Assembly (NCBI RefSeq): GCF_029278605.1
Contig: NZ_CP119573.1
Span: 682,001 to 746,000 of the forward strand
DNA: 64,000 nucleotides
From: Cupriavidus sp. WKF15
Lineage (GTDB): Bacteria > Pseudomonadota > Gammaproteobacteria > Burkholderiales > Burkholderiaceae
Direction of reading: 5' to 3'
In this document: one piece after another, positions 15,765 to 24,904 of the stretch
Layout: each line of letters begins with the position of its first letter
How positions within the stretch are numbered: position 1 is the first letter of the stretch
Notes under the pieces: generated by a model
Seen by the model: the letters and a program-made list of their open reading frames with translations, nothing else
Told to the model about the DNA's origin: nothing
The model's database searches: none
Made by a program: the position numbers and the translations under genes

Positions 15765-16796
15765 TTATCCGGTCTGTGGCCGGCCGGCATGAAGCGCATC
15801 GGCCAGCGCGCGCGCCAACCCTGGCAGCGCGGGATAGCTGGCGGTGACCACGTACACCGGCAGCTTGTCGAGATAGCCCTGCAAGCGGCCCTTGGCAACG
15901 AAACGCGTGCTGAACGCGGACGCCTGCAGCGCTGGCACGAAGCGCGGCAGGATGCCGCCGCCGAGGTACACGCCGCCGAGCGCGCCCAGCACCAGCGCCA
16001 CATCCGCCGCGACCGAGCCGAGCAGGCCGAAGAATACCGCCATGGTGCGCTCGCAGAGCGGATCGTGGCGCTCGAACGCCCCCGCCGTGACCTGCTCCGG
16101 CGTCAGCGGCGCAGCCACGGGCGTACCCGTTTCTGCGGACAGCGCGGCATGGATATGCGACAGGCCCATGCCCGACAAAAGCCGCTCCGCCGACACGCGC
16201 CCGAAGGTACGTTGTGCGGCGTGCCAGGCAATCCATTCGTCGTCGGTCACCGGCATCAGTTCGATATGGCCACCCTCTCCGGCCAGTGCCACCGCGACTC
16301 CGGCTGCGGACGGCACCAGTCCCGATACGCCAAGCCCGGTGCCGGGCCCCACCAACGCGCGGGGCGCGGTGGCCACGCCCTGGCCAGGCCGCACTTGCAC
16401 AAGATCGTTCGCGCCGAGGTAAGGCAAGGCCAGCGCCAGCGACGTGAAGTCATTGAGGGCCACCAGCCGCTCCAAGCCCACCGCCTGCCGCGTGGCCTCG
16501 ATCGAAAAAGCCCAGTCGTGGTTGGTCAGGCGCACCTGGTCGCCCGTGACCGGGTTGGCCAGGCCGATGGCCGCGTAGCGCGGCAGCGCAGCCCCCGCTG
16601 CACGCAGCCCGTCGAGGTAGTGGCGCATGGCCGCCTCCAGCGACGCATGGTCGGCCACCTTCAGCGCGGTCACCGTGCCGATCTGCATCGGCGCGGTTTC
16701 GAGCGCGAAGCGCACGTTGGTGCCACCCACGTCGCCAAGCAGGCGCGGATAGGTGTCGTCGGCGGGCACGGCGGGAGCAGTCATGGCATCGATCAC
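15765..16796 (-). CDS. glk: glucokinase
   Basis: Up to 343 aa, a bacterial Glk of the ROK-unrelated GLK family. It phosphorylates glucose with ATP for entry into the Entner-Doudoroff route. LLGDVGGTNVRFALE is the phosphate-1 loop, LNDFTSLALALPYL and VGPGTGLGVSG bind sugar and ATP, and GGVYLGGGILPRF is the adenosine motif. The GTG start at 16796 overlaps the pgl stop (GTGA); an ATG at 16784 is the alternative. Codons for ~SAETGTPVA (16121-16136) are made of an origin iteron, the only dispersed copy inside a gene. Confidence 0.9.
   Translation of the reverse strand: MIDAMTAPAVPADDTYPRLLGDVGGTNVRFALETAPMQIGTVTALKVADHASLEAAMRHYLDGLRAAGAALPRYAAIGLANPVTGDQVRLTNHDWAFSIEATRQAVGLERLVALNDFTSLALALPYLGANDLVQVRPGQGVATAPRALVGPGTGLGVSGLVPSAAGVAVALAGEGGHIELMPVTDDEWIAWHAAQRTFGRVSAERLLSGMGLSHIHAALSAETGTPVAAPLTPEQVTAGAFERHDPLCERTMAVFFGLLGSVAADVALVLGALGGVYLGGGILPRFVPALQASAFSTRFVAKGRLQGYLDKLPVYVVTASYPALPGLARALADALHAGRPQTG
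16121..16136 (-). repeat. dispersed iteron copy inside glk
   Basis: Exact consensus GCGTACCCGTTTCTGC on the plus strand. It is the only dispersed copy that lies within a protein-coding gene, where it encodes part of an AETGTP stretch. Confidence 0.9.
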
Positions 16797-17473
16797 GCGC
16801 GGAAGATATCGAAGCCGCGCCGCTGGTTGGCCAGCACGATGCTGACCGGCAAGGCCGGCGTGGGACCCTGCCTGGCGCGGTCCAGCACTTTGGCCTTCTG
16901 CGCGCCGGCGACCGCCAGGAACGACCGCTCGGCGGCCAGCAGCGCGGCCAGGTTCAGCGTTACGCGGACATGGGGCGCGCTCGACGGATGGGTGAGCAGG
17001 TAGCCGGGCGTGGGGTCGCTCAGCGCGGCTTGCAGCTCCGGTGCGTCGGGAAAGAGCGACGCGGTATGACCGTCCTCGCCCATGCCCAGGACGATCACGT
17101 CGGGCTGGCGGTACGCCTGGTTCAGGCGCGCCACCGCGCGCTCGGGGTCGGCAACCTCCGCGGCGTCGGCGATCAGCGGCACGAAGGCGGCGCTTGCCGC
17201 TGCCTCGCGCAGCAAGTGCGCGCGGACGAGCCCGCTGTTGCTGTCGGGATGGTCCGGCGGCACCACGCGCTCGTCGACCAGCGTGACGGTCACCGCCTCC
17301 CAGCGCACGGGCCGGTAGCGCAGGCGCTCGAACATCGGCACCGGCGAGCGTCCGCCCGATACCGCGAGCACGGCCCAGCCGTTGGCGCGGATCGCCAGGT
17401 CCAGCGCATGGCCGATGGAGATCGCCAGCGCTTCGGCCTGGTCCATCAACGTTGCGTGTTCGAAATCGCGCAT
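16793..17473 (-). CDS. pgl: 6-phosphogluconolactonase
   Basis: 226-aa DevB-type lactonase that hydrolyses 6-phosphogluconolactone to 6-phosphogluconate. WAVLAVSGGRSPVPMFERL is the phosphate-binding start and VTLVDERVVPPDHPDSN the conserved active-site segment. GMGEDGHTASLFPD carries the catalytic His. Normal length. It sits between zwf (15 nt gap) and glk (4-nt overlap) in a zwf-pgl-glk operon that makes 6-phosphogluconate from glucose. Confidence 0.94.
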   Translation of the reverse strand: MRDFEHATLMDQAEALAISIGHALDLAIRANGWAVLAVSGGRSPVPMFERLRYRPVRWEAVTVTLVDERVVPPDHPDSNSGLVRAHLLREAAASAAFVPLIADAAEVADPERAVARLNQAYRQPDVIVLGMGEDGHTASLFPDAPELQAALSDPTPGYLLTHPSSAPHVRVTLNLAALLAAERSFLAVAGAQKAKVLDRARQGPTPALPVSIVLANQRRGFDIFRA

Positions 17474-17488
17474 GGTCGTGTCTCCGCC

Positions 17489-18943
17489 TCAGGCTTCCTC
17501 ATGCCACAGCGCGTCGTCGCGCGACATCAGCGCCGACGAGGCGGCCGGGCCCCACGTGCCGGCGGTATACGGCTTGGGCGGCACGTTGCTCTCTTCCCAG
17601 GTGTCGAGGATCGGCTCGACCCAGCGCCACGCCTGCACCTGCTCGTCACGCCGCACGAACAGGCCCAGCCGGCCGCGGATCACGTCGAGCAGCAGGCGTT
17701 CATAGGCGCCGGCGCGGCGCACCTTGAACGAGTTGGCAAAATCGAGATCGAGCGAGGTCGGCGTCAGCTCCAGCGTGTCGCCGGGCTGCTTGACCAGGAA
17801 GTACAGCCGGATGCTCTCTTCCGGCTGCAGCTGGATCACCAGCCGGTTCTGCGGCGACAGCGTCAGCGGGCGCGGAAAGATGGCATGCGGCACATCGCGG
17901 AAATGGACCACGATCTCGGCCACGCGCGACTGCATGCGCTTGCCGGTGCGCAGGTAGAACGGCACCCCTTCCCAGCGCCAGTTGGCGATCTCGGCCTTGA
18001 TCGCGACGAAGGTCTCGGTACGGCTGTCGGCGGCGATGCCCTTCTCGTCGAGGTAGCCTGCCACCGGCTTGCCGCCGATGGCCCCGGCCCGGTACTGGCC
18101 GCGCACGGTCTTCTCCGCAACCTGCTGCGGCGTGATCGGCTTGAGCGCCTTGAGGATCTTGATCTTCTCGTCGCGGATGGCGTCTTCCGACAGGCTCGCC
18201 GGCGGCTCCATGGCCACCATGCACAGCAGCTGCAGCAGGTGGTTCTGCACCATGTCGCGCAGCGCGCCGGTCCGGTCGTAGAAATCGCCACGCGTCTCGA
18301 CGCCAAGCTCCTCGGCGATGGTGATCTGCACGTCCTGGACCCATTCGCGGCGCCACAGCGGCTCGAACAGCGCATTGCCGAAACGGATCGCCATCAGGTT
18401 CTGCACCGACTCCTTGCCGAGGTAGTGGTCGATGCGATAGATCTGGTCCTCGGCGAAGAACTTCGCCACGGCGGCGTTGATCGCCTCCGACGATTCGAGG
18501 TCATGTCCCAGCGGCTTTTCCAGCACGATGCGCACATTGGGCGTGTTCAGCCCGGTGCGCGCGAGCTGTTCGCAGATCGGCACGAACAGGTGCGGCGCCG
18601 TGGCCAGGTAGCACACCACCACTTCAGGATGGCGCGCCAGCACCTTCTCCGCGAGCGCGTCGAAGTGCGCCGGCACGCGTGCATCGGCCTGCACGTAGCA
18701 GATGCGCGCCAGGAATGCGGCCCATGAGTCAGGCGGTGCACGGGCCAGGCCCGGGCGCACGCCCTGCTCTAGCGAATCCAGGTAATCCTGCTGGCTGATC
18801 GGCTGGCTGCCCGTAGCCAGGATGCGCGCCTGCGGATGCAGCAGCCCGGCATGATGGGCTTCGAAAAGGGATGGCAACAGCTTGCGCCGGGCCAGGTCGC
18901 CGGTGCCGCCGAACAGCACCATGTCGAAATCAGGCATGCTCAC
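17489..18943 (-). CDS. zwf: glucose-6-phosphate 1-dehydrogenase
   Basis: 484-aa enzyme that oxidises glucose 6-phosphate with NAD(P)+. The nucleotide-binding start reads MVLFGGTGDLARRKL, and the substrate signature YRIDHYLGKESVQN contains the catalytic His region. The GTG at 18943 is chosen because AAGGAG lies 6 nt upstream; an ATG two codons later (18937) is too far from it. First gene of zwf-pgl-glk, divergent from edd across a 240-bp region that holds one iteron. Confidence 0.95.
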   Translation of the reverse strand: MSMPDFDMVLFGGTGDLARRKLLPSLFEAHHAGLLHPQARILATGSQPISQQDYLDSLEQGVRPGLARAPPDSWAAFLARICYVQADARVPAHFDALAEKVLARHPEVVVCYLATAPHLFVPICEQLARTGLNTPNVRIVLEKPLGHDLESSEAINAAVAKFFAEDQIYRIDHYLGKESVQNLMAIRFGNALFEPLWRREWVQDVQITIAEELGVETRGDFYDRTGALRDMVQNHLLQLLCMVAMEPPASLSEDAIRDEKIKILKALKPITPQQVAEKTVRGQYRAGAIGGKPVAGYLDEKGIAADSRTETFVAIKAEIANWRWEGVPFYLRTGKRMQSRVAEIVVHFRDVPHAIFPRPLTLSPQNRLVIQLQPEESIRLYFLVKQPGDTLELTPTSLDLDFANSFKVRRAGAYERLLLDVIRGRLGLFVRRDEQVQAWRWVEPILDTWEESNVPPKPYTAGTWGPAASSALMSRDDALWHEEA

Positions 18944-19090
18944 CGTGGACTCCTTGAAGGATGGCGGTCAGAACACTGCGAGCGCTGCACTGCCCGATGC
19001 GGCCTCATGGATTGAGTGTCTGCCCGCGGCGCATAAGTTCCGGGCAGTTTACGTGAGTCGCCGCCGCTTGGCGAGGCGCGCAGGCCACAA

Positions 19091-19106
19091 GCGTACCCGT
19101 TTCTGC
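19091..19106 (-). repeat. dispersed iteron copy
   Basis: Exact GCGTACCCGTTTCTGC in the zwf-edd divergent promoter region, 80 bp before the edd start. Confidence 0.9.
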
Positions 19107-19185
19107 GTGCCCGGAGTCCGCCCCGCACGGCGTGCAGCGTGCCGCGAAGTGCGCTAGGCTGGAAGCAATCCCGCAGGAGAAACCT

Positions 19186-21021
19186 ATGCCACGTCACCCA
19201 GTGCTCGAACGGGTCACGGCCCGCATCATCGCGCGCAGCGGCCCTTCCCGGCAGGCCTACCTTGACCGTACCCACGCCATGGCGGGACAGAAGGTCGAGC
19301 GCGCCCAGCTTTCCTGTACCAACCTCGCGCACGCCATGGCGGCCATGCCGGACCAGGCCAAGATCCGGCTCAAGGCCGACGAAAGGCCGAACCTCGCCAT
19401 CGTCTCGGCCTATAACGACATGCTCTCGGCGCACCAGCCGCTCGCGGCCTTTCCGCAATGGCTCAAGGAAGCCGCGCTCGAGGCCGGTGGCACCGCGCAG
19501 TTCGCCGGCGGCACACCGGCCATGTGCGACGGCGTGACCCAGGGCCAGGACGGCATGGACCTGTCGCTGTTCTCGCGCGATGTGATCGCGCTGGCAACGG
19601 CGGTGGCGCTGTCGCACCAGATGTTCGACGGCGCGCTGTACCTGGGCGTGTGCGACAAGATCGTGCCGGGGCTGGTGATGGGCGCCCTGTCGTTTGGTCA
19701 CCTGCCTGCCGTGTTCGTGCCCGGCGGCCCGATGACCACCGGCATGAGTAACGATGAGAAGGCACATGTGCGCCAGCTCTACGCCGAAGGCAAGATCGGC
19801 CGCAAGGAGCTGCTCGAAGCCGAGACACGTTCCTACCACGGCCCCGGCACCTGCACCTTCTACGGCACGGCGAACTCCAACCAGATGCTGATGGAGATGA
19901 TGGGGCTGCATCTGCCGGGCACCGCCTTCGTCAACCCGAACACGCCGCTGCGCGAGGCGCTCACGCGCGAATCGGCCCGGCAGGCGCTGCGCCTGGTGCA
20001 CGGCGGCGAACGGTATACGCCCGTTGCCGACGTGCTCGACGAGCGCGCCTTCGTCAACGGCGTGGTCGGCCTGCTGGCCACTGGCGGCTCGACCAACCAT
20101 ACGCTGCACCTGATCGCCATGGCGCGCGTGGCCGGCATCGTGCTGACGTGGGACGACTTCGACGAACTGTCGGCGGCGGTGCCGCTGCTCGCGCGCGTCT
20201 ACCCGAACGGCAAGGCCGACGTGAACCAGTTCCAGGCGGCGGGCGGGCTGTCGGTCGTGATCCGCGGGCTGCTCGAACTGGGCCTGCTGCATGACGACGT
20301 GACGACGGTGGTCGGCCGCGGGCTGGAGGCCTACACGCGCGAACCGGTGCTGCGCGACGGCAAGCTGGAATGGACCGACGGGCCGGCCGCCACGCTCGAT
20401 GACACCATCGTGCGCGGCGCCGCGCAGCCATTCCTGCCGGACGGCGGCATCAAGCTGCTCGACGGCAAGCTTGGGCGCGCGGTCATCAAGACCTCGGCGG
20501 TGAAGCCGGAGCACCAGGTGGTGGAAGCGCCCGCGATCGTGTTCGCGCACCAGGACGACGTGATCGCCGCGTTCAAGCGTGGCGAACTGGAGCGCGATTT
20601 CGTTGCGGTACTCCCATGGCAGGGACCCGCGTCATGTGGCATGCCCGAGCTGCACAAGCTCACGCCGACACTGACGGTGCTGCAGGACCGCGGCTTCCAT
20701 GTCGCGCTGGTGACCGACGGACGCATGTCCGGCGCCTCGGGCAAGGTGCCCGCGGCCATCCACGTCTGTCCAGAAGCGCTCAACGGCGGCGGCATCGCGC
20801 GCGTGCGCACCGGCGACATGGTGCGCGTCGACGCGCCCGCCGGCGTACTGACCGTGCTGGTGCCCGACGCCGAGTGGAACGCGCGCCAGCCCGACCGGCC
20901 CGACCTCAGTGCCAACCGTCACGGCGTGGGCCGCGACCTGTTCGCGGCGTTCCGCCGCCACGTCAGCGAGGCCGAAGCCGGGGCCTGCACGCTGTTCGCG
21001 GATGAGGACGCGCGCATCTAG
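19186..21021 (+). CDS. edd: phosphogluconate dehydratase
   Basis: 611-aa iron-sulfur dehydratase of the IlvD/Edd family that converts 6-phosphogluconate to KDPG in the Entner-Doudoroff pathway. Cluster-binding cysteines occur in [10 protein letters not shown], in [15 protein letters not shown] and in [33 protein letters not shown] is the carboxyl signature. AGGAGA at 19175-19180 sets the ATG at 19186. Divergent from zwf-pgl-glk, so all upper-pathway steps from glucose are here. No eda aldolase is in view. The TAG stop overlaps the first base pairs of the 268-bp palindromic element. Confidence 0.95.
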   Translation: MPRHPVLERVTARIIARSGPSRQAYLDRTHAMAGQKVERAQLSCTNLAHAMAAMPDQAKIRLKADERPNLAIVSAYNDMLSAHQPLAAFPQWLKEAALEAGGTAQFAGGTPAMCDGVTQGQDGMDLSLFSRDVIALATAVALSHQMFDGALYLGVCDKIVPGLVMGALSFGHLPAVFVPGGPMTTGMSNDEKAHVRQLYAEGKIGRKELLEAETRSYHGPGTCTFYGTANSNQMLMEMMGLHLPGTAFVNPNTPLREALTRESARQALRLVHGGERYTPVADVLDERAFVNGVVGLLATGGSTNHTLHLIAMARVAGIVLTWDDFDELSAAVPLLARVYPNGKADVNQFQAAGGLSVVIRGLLELGLLHDDVTTVVGRGLEAYTREPVLRDGKLEWTDGPAATLDDTIVRGAAQPFLPDGGIKLLDGKLGRAVIKTSAVKPEHQVVEAPAIVFAHQDDVIAAFKRGELERDFVAVLPWQGPASCGMPELHKLTPTLTVLQDRGFHVALVTDGRMSGASGKVPAAIHVCPEALNGGGIARVRTGDMVRVDAPAGVLTVLVPDAEWNARQPDRPDLSANRHGVGRDLFAAFRRHVSEAEAGACTLFADEDARI

Positions 21022-21287
21022 AACCCATTTCAGAATGAGGAAGGGGCGCGAAGGCTGTTGCCGGGCCGCAGGGCTAGGCGTGGCCGACGCCGCGTGGTCA
21101 TTCCACGCAAGGAGGCCACAACGACGCCATGCGGCCCGGCAACAGCCTTCCCTTCGGGTTCCATCCAGGCGTGGCGCACGCGTCGTTGCGGGCCTTGACC
21201 TTGGAATGACCAAGGCCGGCGGCCCACGCCTAGCCTGCGCCACGCCTGGATGGAACGCGTCCCCTTCCTCATTCTGAAATGGGTTCT
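21020..21287. repeat. 268-bp palindromic dispersed element (copy 1)
   Basis: Perfect 27-bp terminal inverted repeats (21020-21046 and 21261-21287, beginning AGAACCCATTTCAGAATGAG). The interior is also largely self-complementary about the centre near 21153: for example 21073-21083 pairs with 21224-21234, and 21096-21105 with 21202-21211. Each half is itself foldable: 21051-21070 is the exact complement of 21130-21149, and 21158-21178 of 21236-21256. It exactly fills the space between the stop codons of convergent edd and mscS. It has no ORF of its own and looks like a MITE or a bidirectional terminator. Confidence 0.85.
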
Positions 21288-22192
21288 TAGCCCGTGCGCC
21301 GCAATGGGTTCGCGCGGGGATCCGGCGTCGCAGCGGGCGGCGTAGTCACCGGCGTTGCGCCCGGATCCGGCATGCGCACCTCCTGGATCGGCACGGCGAT
21401 CTTGCATCCGGCATCCTCGAGCACATGCTTGATGCGCTCATAGAATGCGTATCGCACCGCCCAGTAGTGTTCGTTGGAAGTCCAGCAGCGCAGGTTCAGC
21501 GTGATGCCCTGCTGCGTGTAGTTGACCACCATGGCCTCTGCCTTCGGCTCGGGCAGCAGGCGCGGCTCTTCGGACAGCAGCGTGCGCAGCGCGTCGAGCC
21601 CCTTGTGCATGTCGCTGCCGAACGCCACGGTGGTCTCGATGTCCATGCGGCGCGTGGGATTCTCGCTGTAGTTCGTGATGGCGCTGCCCCACAGCTTGCC
21701 GTTCGGCACGCGCAGGCAGACCCCGTCCGCCGTGGTCAGCTCGGTCATGAACAGGCCGGTCTCGCGCACCGTGCCGGCGACGCCCTGGGCGTCGATGTAC
21801 TGCCCCACGCGGAACGGCCGCAGCAGCACGAGCATGATGCCGGCGGCAATATTCTGCAGCGTACCCTGCAGCGCCAGGCCGATCGCCAGGCCGGCGGCGC
21901 CGAGCATCGCGATGATGCTCGCGGTCTGGACGCCAAACTGCGACAGCACCAGCACGATGGTCAGCACGCGAATCGTCCACTGTAGCGCATTGGCAAGCAG
22001 CGGACGCATGGTCTCGTCCACATGGGTACGGCCGAGCGCGCGCTGGATCGCCGCGGCAGCACGCCCCGACAGCCACCAGCCCGCGCTGAGGATCAGCAGG
22101 GCGGCGATGCAGTTCATCCCCTGGTGCACGGCCAGCTGCACGAGGTAGTTCCAGGCGGTCTCGATCCTGTTGGCGTCGATGTTCCAGTTCAT
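21287..22192 (-). CDS. mscS: MscS family mechanosensitive channel
   Basis: 301-aa small-conductance channel that opens under membrane tension. Three membrane helices lie in residues 20-120. The third reads AAGLAIGLALQGTLQNIAAG, the Gly/Ala-rich pore helix, and LVLLRPFRVGQYID begins the cytoplasmic beta domain. The ATG at 22192 (MNWNIDANRIETAW) has AGGAGC upstream. In-frame upstream codons come from an iteron and are not counted. Its TAA begins at the last base of the palindromic element. Confidence 0.92.
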   Translation of the reverse strand: MNWNIDANRIETAWNYLVQLAVHQGMNCIAALLILSAGWWLSGRAAAAIQRALGRTHVDETMRPLLANALQWTIRVLTIVLVLSQFGVQTASIIAMLGAAGLAIGLALQGTLQNIAAGIMLVLLRPFRVGQYIDAQGVAGTVRETGLFMTELTTADGVCLRVPNGKLWGSAITNYSENPTRRMDIETTVAFGSDMHKGLDALRTLLSEEPRLLPEPKAEAMVVNYTQQGITLNLRCWTSNEHYWAVRYAFYERIKHVLEDAGCKIAVPIQEVRMPDPGATPVTTPPAATPDPRANPLRRTG

Positions 22193-22215
22193 CAAAAGCG
22201 GCTCCTGGTTGTGGG

Positions 22216-22231
22216 GCGTACCCGTTTCTGC
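22216..22231 (-). repeat. dispersed iteron copy
   Basis: Exact GCGTACCCGTTTCTGC, 24 bp upstream of the mscS ATG, in the mscS/araC intergenic region. The remainder of that region is AT-richer (22300-22370) with no recognisable gene. Confidence 0.9.
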
Positions 22232-22416
22232 GTGCGTAGGCCGGCATGGGCGCATCGGTGCGAACACCGCGGCGAAGTTAGGAACTGGCCTCTTGATCGC
22301 ACCTCAATGTCAGATATTCACTGACAAACGGCGCAATTACATAAGCTTTCACTACCCTTAGGAGGACAGATGTAAAGGGATTTGGTTTCCGCCCCCGCCA
22401 CCAGCGGCGGGCATGA

Positions 22417-23322
22417 TCAACGCGTGCGGGCGGCGCGCCATGCGCCGGGCGTGATGCCGAACGCAGTACGGAAGCGATTGTTGAAATGACTCGCCGAGGC
22501 GAAGCCGGCGCGCGCTGCCACCTCGTTCAAGGGCAGGCGTGTGTCGTCCAGCAGCCGCATGGCGCGCTGAAGCCGCGCGCGCAGGATCCACGCATGCGGC
22601 GGCATGCCGAAGCTCACACGGAACATACGTGCGAAGTGGTATTCCGACAGCCCTGCCAACGCGGCCAGCTCGCCGAGCGTCGGGTTCTGTTCCGGATGGG
22701 CCTCGATCCAGTCGCGCACCGTGCGGCGCGATATGGCCGACAGGCCGCCGCGCCAGTCGGCGCCCGGCCGGTGCGAAGCATGGCTGAGCAGCAGGTGGGT
22801 GACGGCGTCGTGGGCGAGCGCGTTGCCGGTCATGCGCGTGTCGGGCGCCTGCCAGTCGAGCGCGGCCAGACGCTGGCCGAGCGCGAACAGGTATGGATCC
22901 TGGGCGAAGGTCAGGTCGCGCAGTTTCAGGCCGCGCGGCTCGCGGTCCAGCAGCCTGATGCAGTGCCAGGCTACGTATTCGGGGTCGAAGTAGAGGTGCA
23001 GAAAGCGCTGCGTGCCGCCCACGTGCCAGCGCGATTCATGATCGGCGGGCAACAGGCACAGACGGCCCGGAGCGCCAAGATTGCCAGGCTGGTCGAGCCG
23101 GTACGTGGAGTGGCCGCCTTCCAGGTATACCGATAGCGTGTGATGCCCCGGCTGCGCATACGCAGTGTTGTCGTGCCGGTTGCGCCACAGTGCCAGGCCC
23201 AGTCCGTCACCGAGCGCGGTGGCGCGCTCCAGGGACGCACGCGAGTCCGTCAGCGCATTGAACACCGCATGGTGTCGCAGCGGATCGGTCGCGCTGTAGA
23301 GGCTGGTGTCAGGGGCGGCCAT
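22417..23322 (-). CDS. AraC family transcriptional regulator
   Basis: 301-aa regulator with an amino-terminal cupin-type sensor (about residues 15-165) and a carboxyl double helix-turn-helix (about 200-298): PTLGELAALAGLSEYHFARMFRVSFGMPPHAW and LPLNEVAARAGFASASHFNNRFRTAFG, followed by ITPGAWR, all in short order. There is no obvious adjacent target; neighbours are mscS and an MFS pump. Effector unknown. Confidence 0.9.
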   Translation of the reverse strand: MAAPDTSLYSATDPLRHHAVFNALTDSRASLERATALGDGLGLALWRNRHDNTAYAQPGHHTLSVYLEGGHSTYRLDQPGNLGAPGRLCLLPADHESRWHVGGTQRFLHLYFDPEYVAWHCIRLLDREPRGLKLRDLTFAQDPYLFALGQRLAALDWQAPDTRMTGNALAHDAVTHLLLSHASHRPGADWRGGLSAISRRTVRDWIEAHPEQNPTLGELAALAGLSEYHFARMFRVSFGMPPHAWILRARLQRAMRLLDDTRLPLNEVAARAGFASASHFNNRFRTAFGITPGAWRAARTR

Positions 23323-23393
23323 GGGCGTCAGGAAAGTGTCCGGTGACTATACGCGATCCCCGGAAGCGCCGCCGCCAAGCCCTGCGTTCGTAC

Positions 23394-23409
23394 GCAGAAA
23401 CGGGTACGC
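23394..23409 (+). repeat. dispersed iteron copy
   Basis: Exact GCAGAAACGGGTACGC in forward orientation, next to the palindrome TGCGTTCGTACGCA at 23383-23396, between the AraC gene and the end of the MFS gene. Confidence 0.9.
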
Positions 23410-23423
23410 TCGCGCCCCGGCAC

Positions 23424-24671
23424 TCAGGCCGGGTGATCGTGCAGGCGGTCGCGCCGGGCCAGTGCCGGGAACAGGCGCATCCACAGCGCCACCACCAGCA
23501 GGGTGCCCACGCCGCCGAGAATCACCGCACCGATCGGGCCCATCAATGCGGCCGTCACGCCGGATTCGAACTCGCCAAGCTGGTTGGAAGCGCCGATGAA
23601 GACCGAGTTGACGGCGCCGACGCGCCCGCGCATGTCATCGGGCGTATCGAGCTGGACCAGCGTCGAGCGCACCACCACGCTGATCATGTCGGACGCGCCG
23701 AGCACGACCAGCGCGGCCATCGACAAAGGCAGCCAGTGCGACACGCCGAACACCAGCGTGGCCGCGCCGAACACCGCCACGGCGCCGAACATCACCTTGC
23801 CCGCGCGGCGGTTGAGCGGATGCCGGGCCAGCCATAACGCCGTCACCAGCGCGCCGACGGCAGGCGACGAACGCAGCAGCCCCAAACCCCACGGGCCGGT
23901 ATGCAGGATGTCGCGCGCATAGATCGGCAGCAGCGCCGTCGCGCCGCCGAGCAGCACCGCGAACAGGTCCAGCGAGATCGCGCCAAGCAGCACCGGCCGG
24001 CTGCGGATGTAGGCAAACCCCGCAAACAGCGTCTTCACGCTCACCGGCGCGGTTAGCCGCTGCACGGGCTGGCGCAGGGTCAGGCCGGTGACCAGCACGG
24101 CGGCTACCGCGAACAGCGTGGCGCTCAGTGCGTACACGACCCCCGGGCCCGCGACATAGGCAAAGCCGCCGATGGCCGGGCCGATGATGATGGCGGCCTG
24201 GCCCGCCGAACTGGCCAGCGCCACGGCGCGCGGCAACTGGCGCGGCGTCACCACGCTCGGCAACAGCGCCTGCAGCGTCGGCGTCTCGAACGCGCGCGTG
24301 GCACCGATCAGCGCGACGAACAGGAAGATGTGTTCGGGGTTGATCCGCCCCGAGAGGCTCGCCACGGCCATAGCCACGGCGATCAGCGCTTCAAGCGCCT
24401 GGCAGGTCCGCACGATGCGCCGGCGGTCGAAACGGTCCGCCACATGGCCCGACATCAGGATCAGCACCACCGAGGGCAGGAACTGCACCAGGCCCACCAG
24501 CCCAAGCATGAACGCGTCGCGCGTCAGGTCGTACATCTGCCACCCGACCGCCACGGTGAAGATCTGGTAGCCAATGGTGGTGCACAGGCGCGCGAACCAG
24601 AAACGGCGGAACGAGGGGTTGCCAAAGACGCTGTCGGGCGCTTCGGCAATAGTGGCGGCAGGGGAAGACAT
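23424..24671 (-). CDS. MFS transporter (enterobactin-exporter/DHA3-like)
   Basis: 415-aa transporter with 12 predicted membrane segments. It begins FGNPSFRRFWFARLCTTIGYQI, and the loop motif after helix 2 is GHVADRFDRRRIV, with similar charged loops later, as in the DHA3/EntS group. The ATG at 24671 is used; the longer reading adds an unlikely Cys/Arg-rich leader. It could export a drug or siderophore; no linked biosynthesis genes. Confidence 0.85.
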   Translation of the reverse strand: MSSPAATIAEAPDSVFGNPSFRRFWFARLCTTIGYQIFTVAVGWQMYDLTRDAFMLGLVGLVQFLPSVVLILMSGHVADRFDRRRIVRTCQALEALIAVAMAVASLSGRINPEHIFLFVALIGATRAFETPTLQALLPSVVTPRQLPRAVALASSAGQAAIIIGPAIGGFAYVAGPGVVYALSATLFAVAAVLVTGLTLRQPVQRLTAPVSVKTLFAGFAYIRSRPVLLGAISLDLFAVLLGGATALLPIYARDILHTGPWGLGLLRSSPAVGALVTALWLARHPLNRRAGKVMFGAVAVFGAATLVFGVSHWLPLSMAALVVLGASDMISVVVRSTLVQLDTPDDMRGRVGAVNSVFIGASNQLGEFESGVTAALMGPIGAVILGGVGTLLVVALWMRLFPALARRDRLHDHPA

Positions 24672-24850
24672 GGGCGGGAGATCGCCGGCGGCAGGCCGGT
24701 CACGGCAACGACACAAGGTGCCGCTTCAGGCGGTCGCGCACGGCCCGCCACGGCAAAACCGTCATTCTACGGCCGGCCACGCGACTGCGTGCATGCAACT
24801 GCCGACATTCGCACACGAAATTCTGAACGCTGTTCGGCGGCAGTTCCGGC

Positions 24851-24890
24851 AAAGCAAAACGGCCCGCATGGCTGCGGGCCGTTTTGCTTT
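24851..24890. terminator. bidirectional terminator after prfC
   Basis: AAAGCAAAACGGCCCGCA paired with its exact complement across a 4-nt loop. The U-tract serves the minus strand (prfC ends at 24905), and the mirrored T-run could serve plus-strand transcripts. Confidence 0.8.
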
Positions 24891-24904
24891 CGAATGGGCA
24901 GGCG

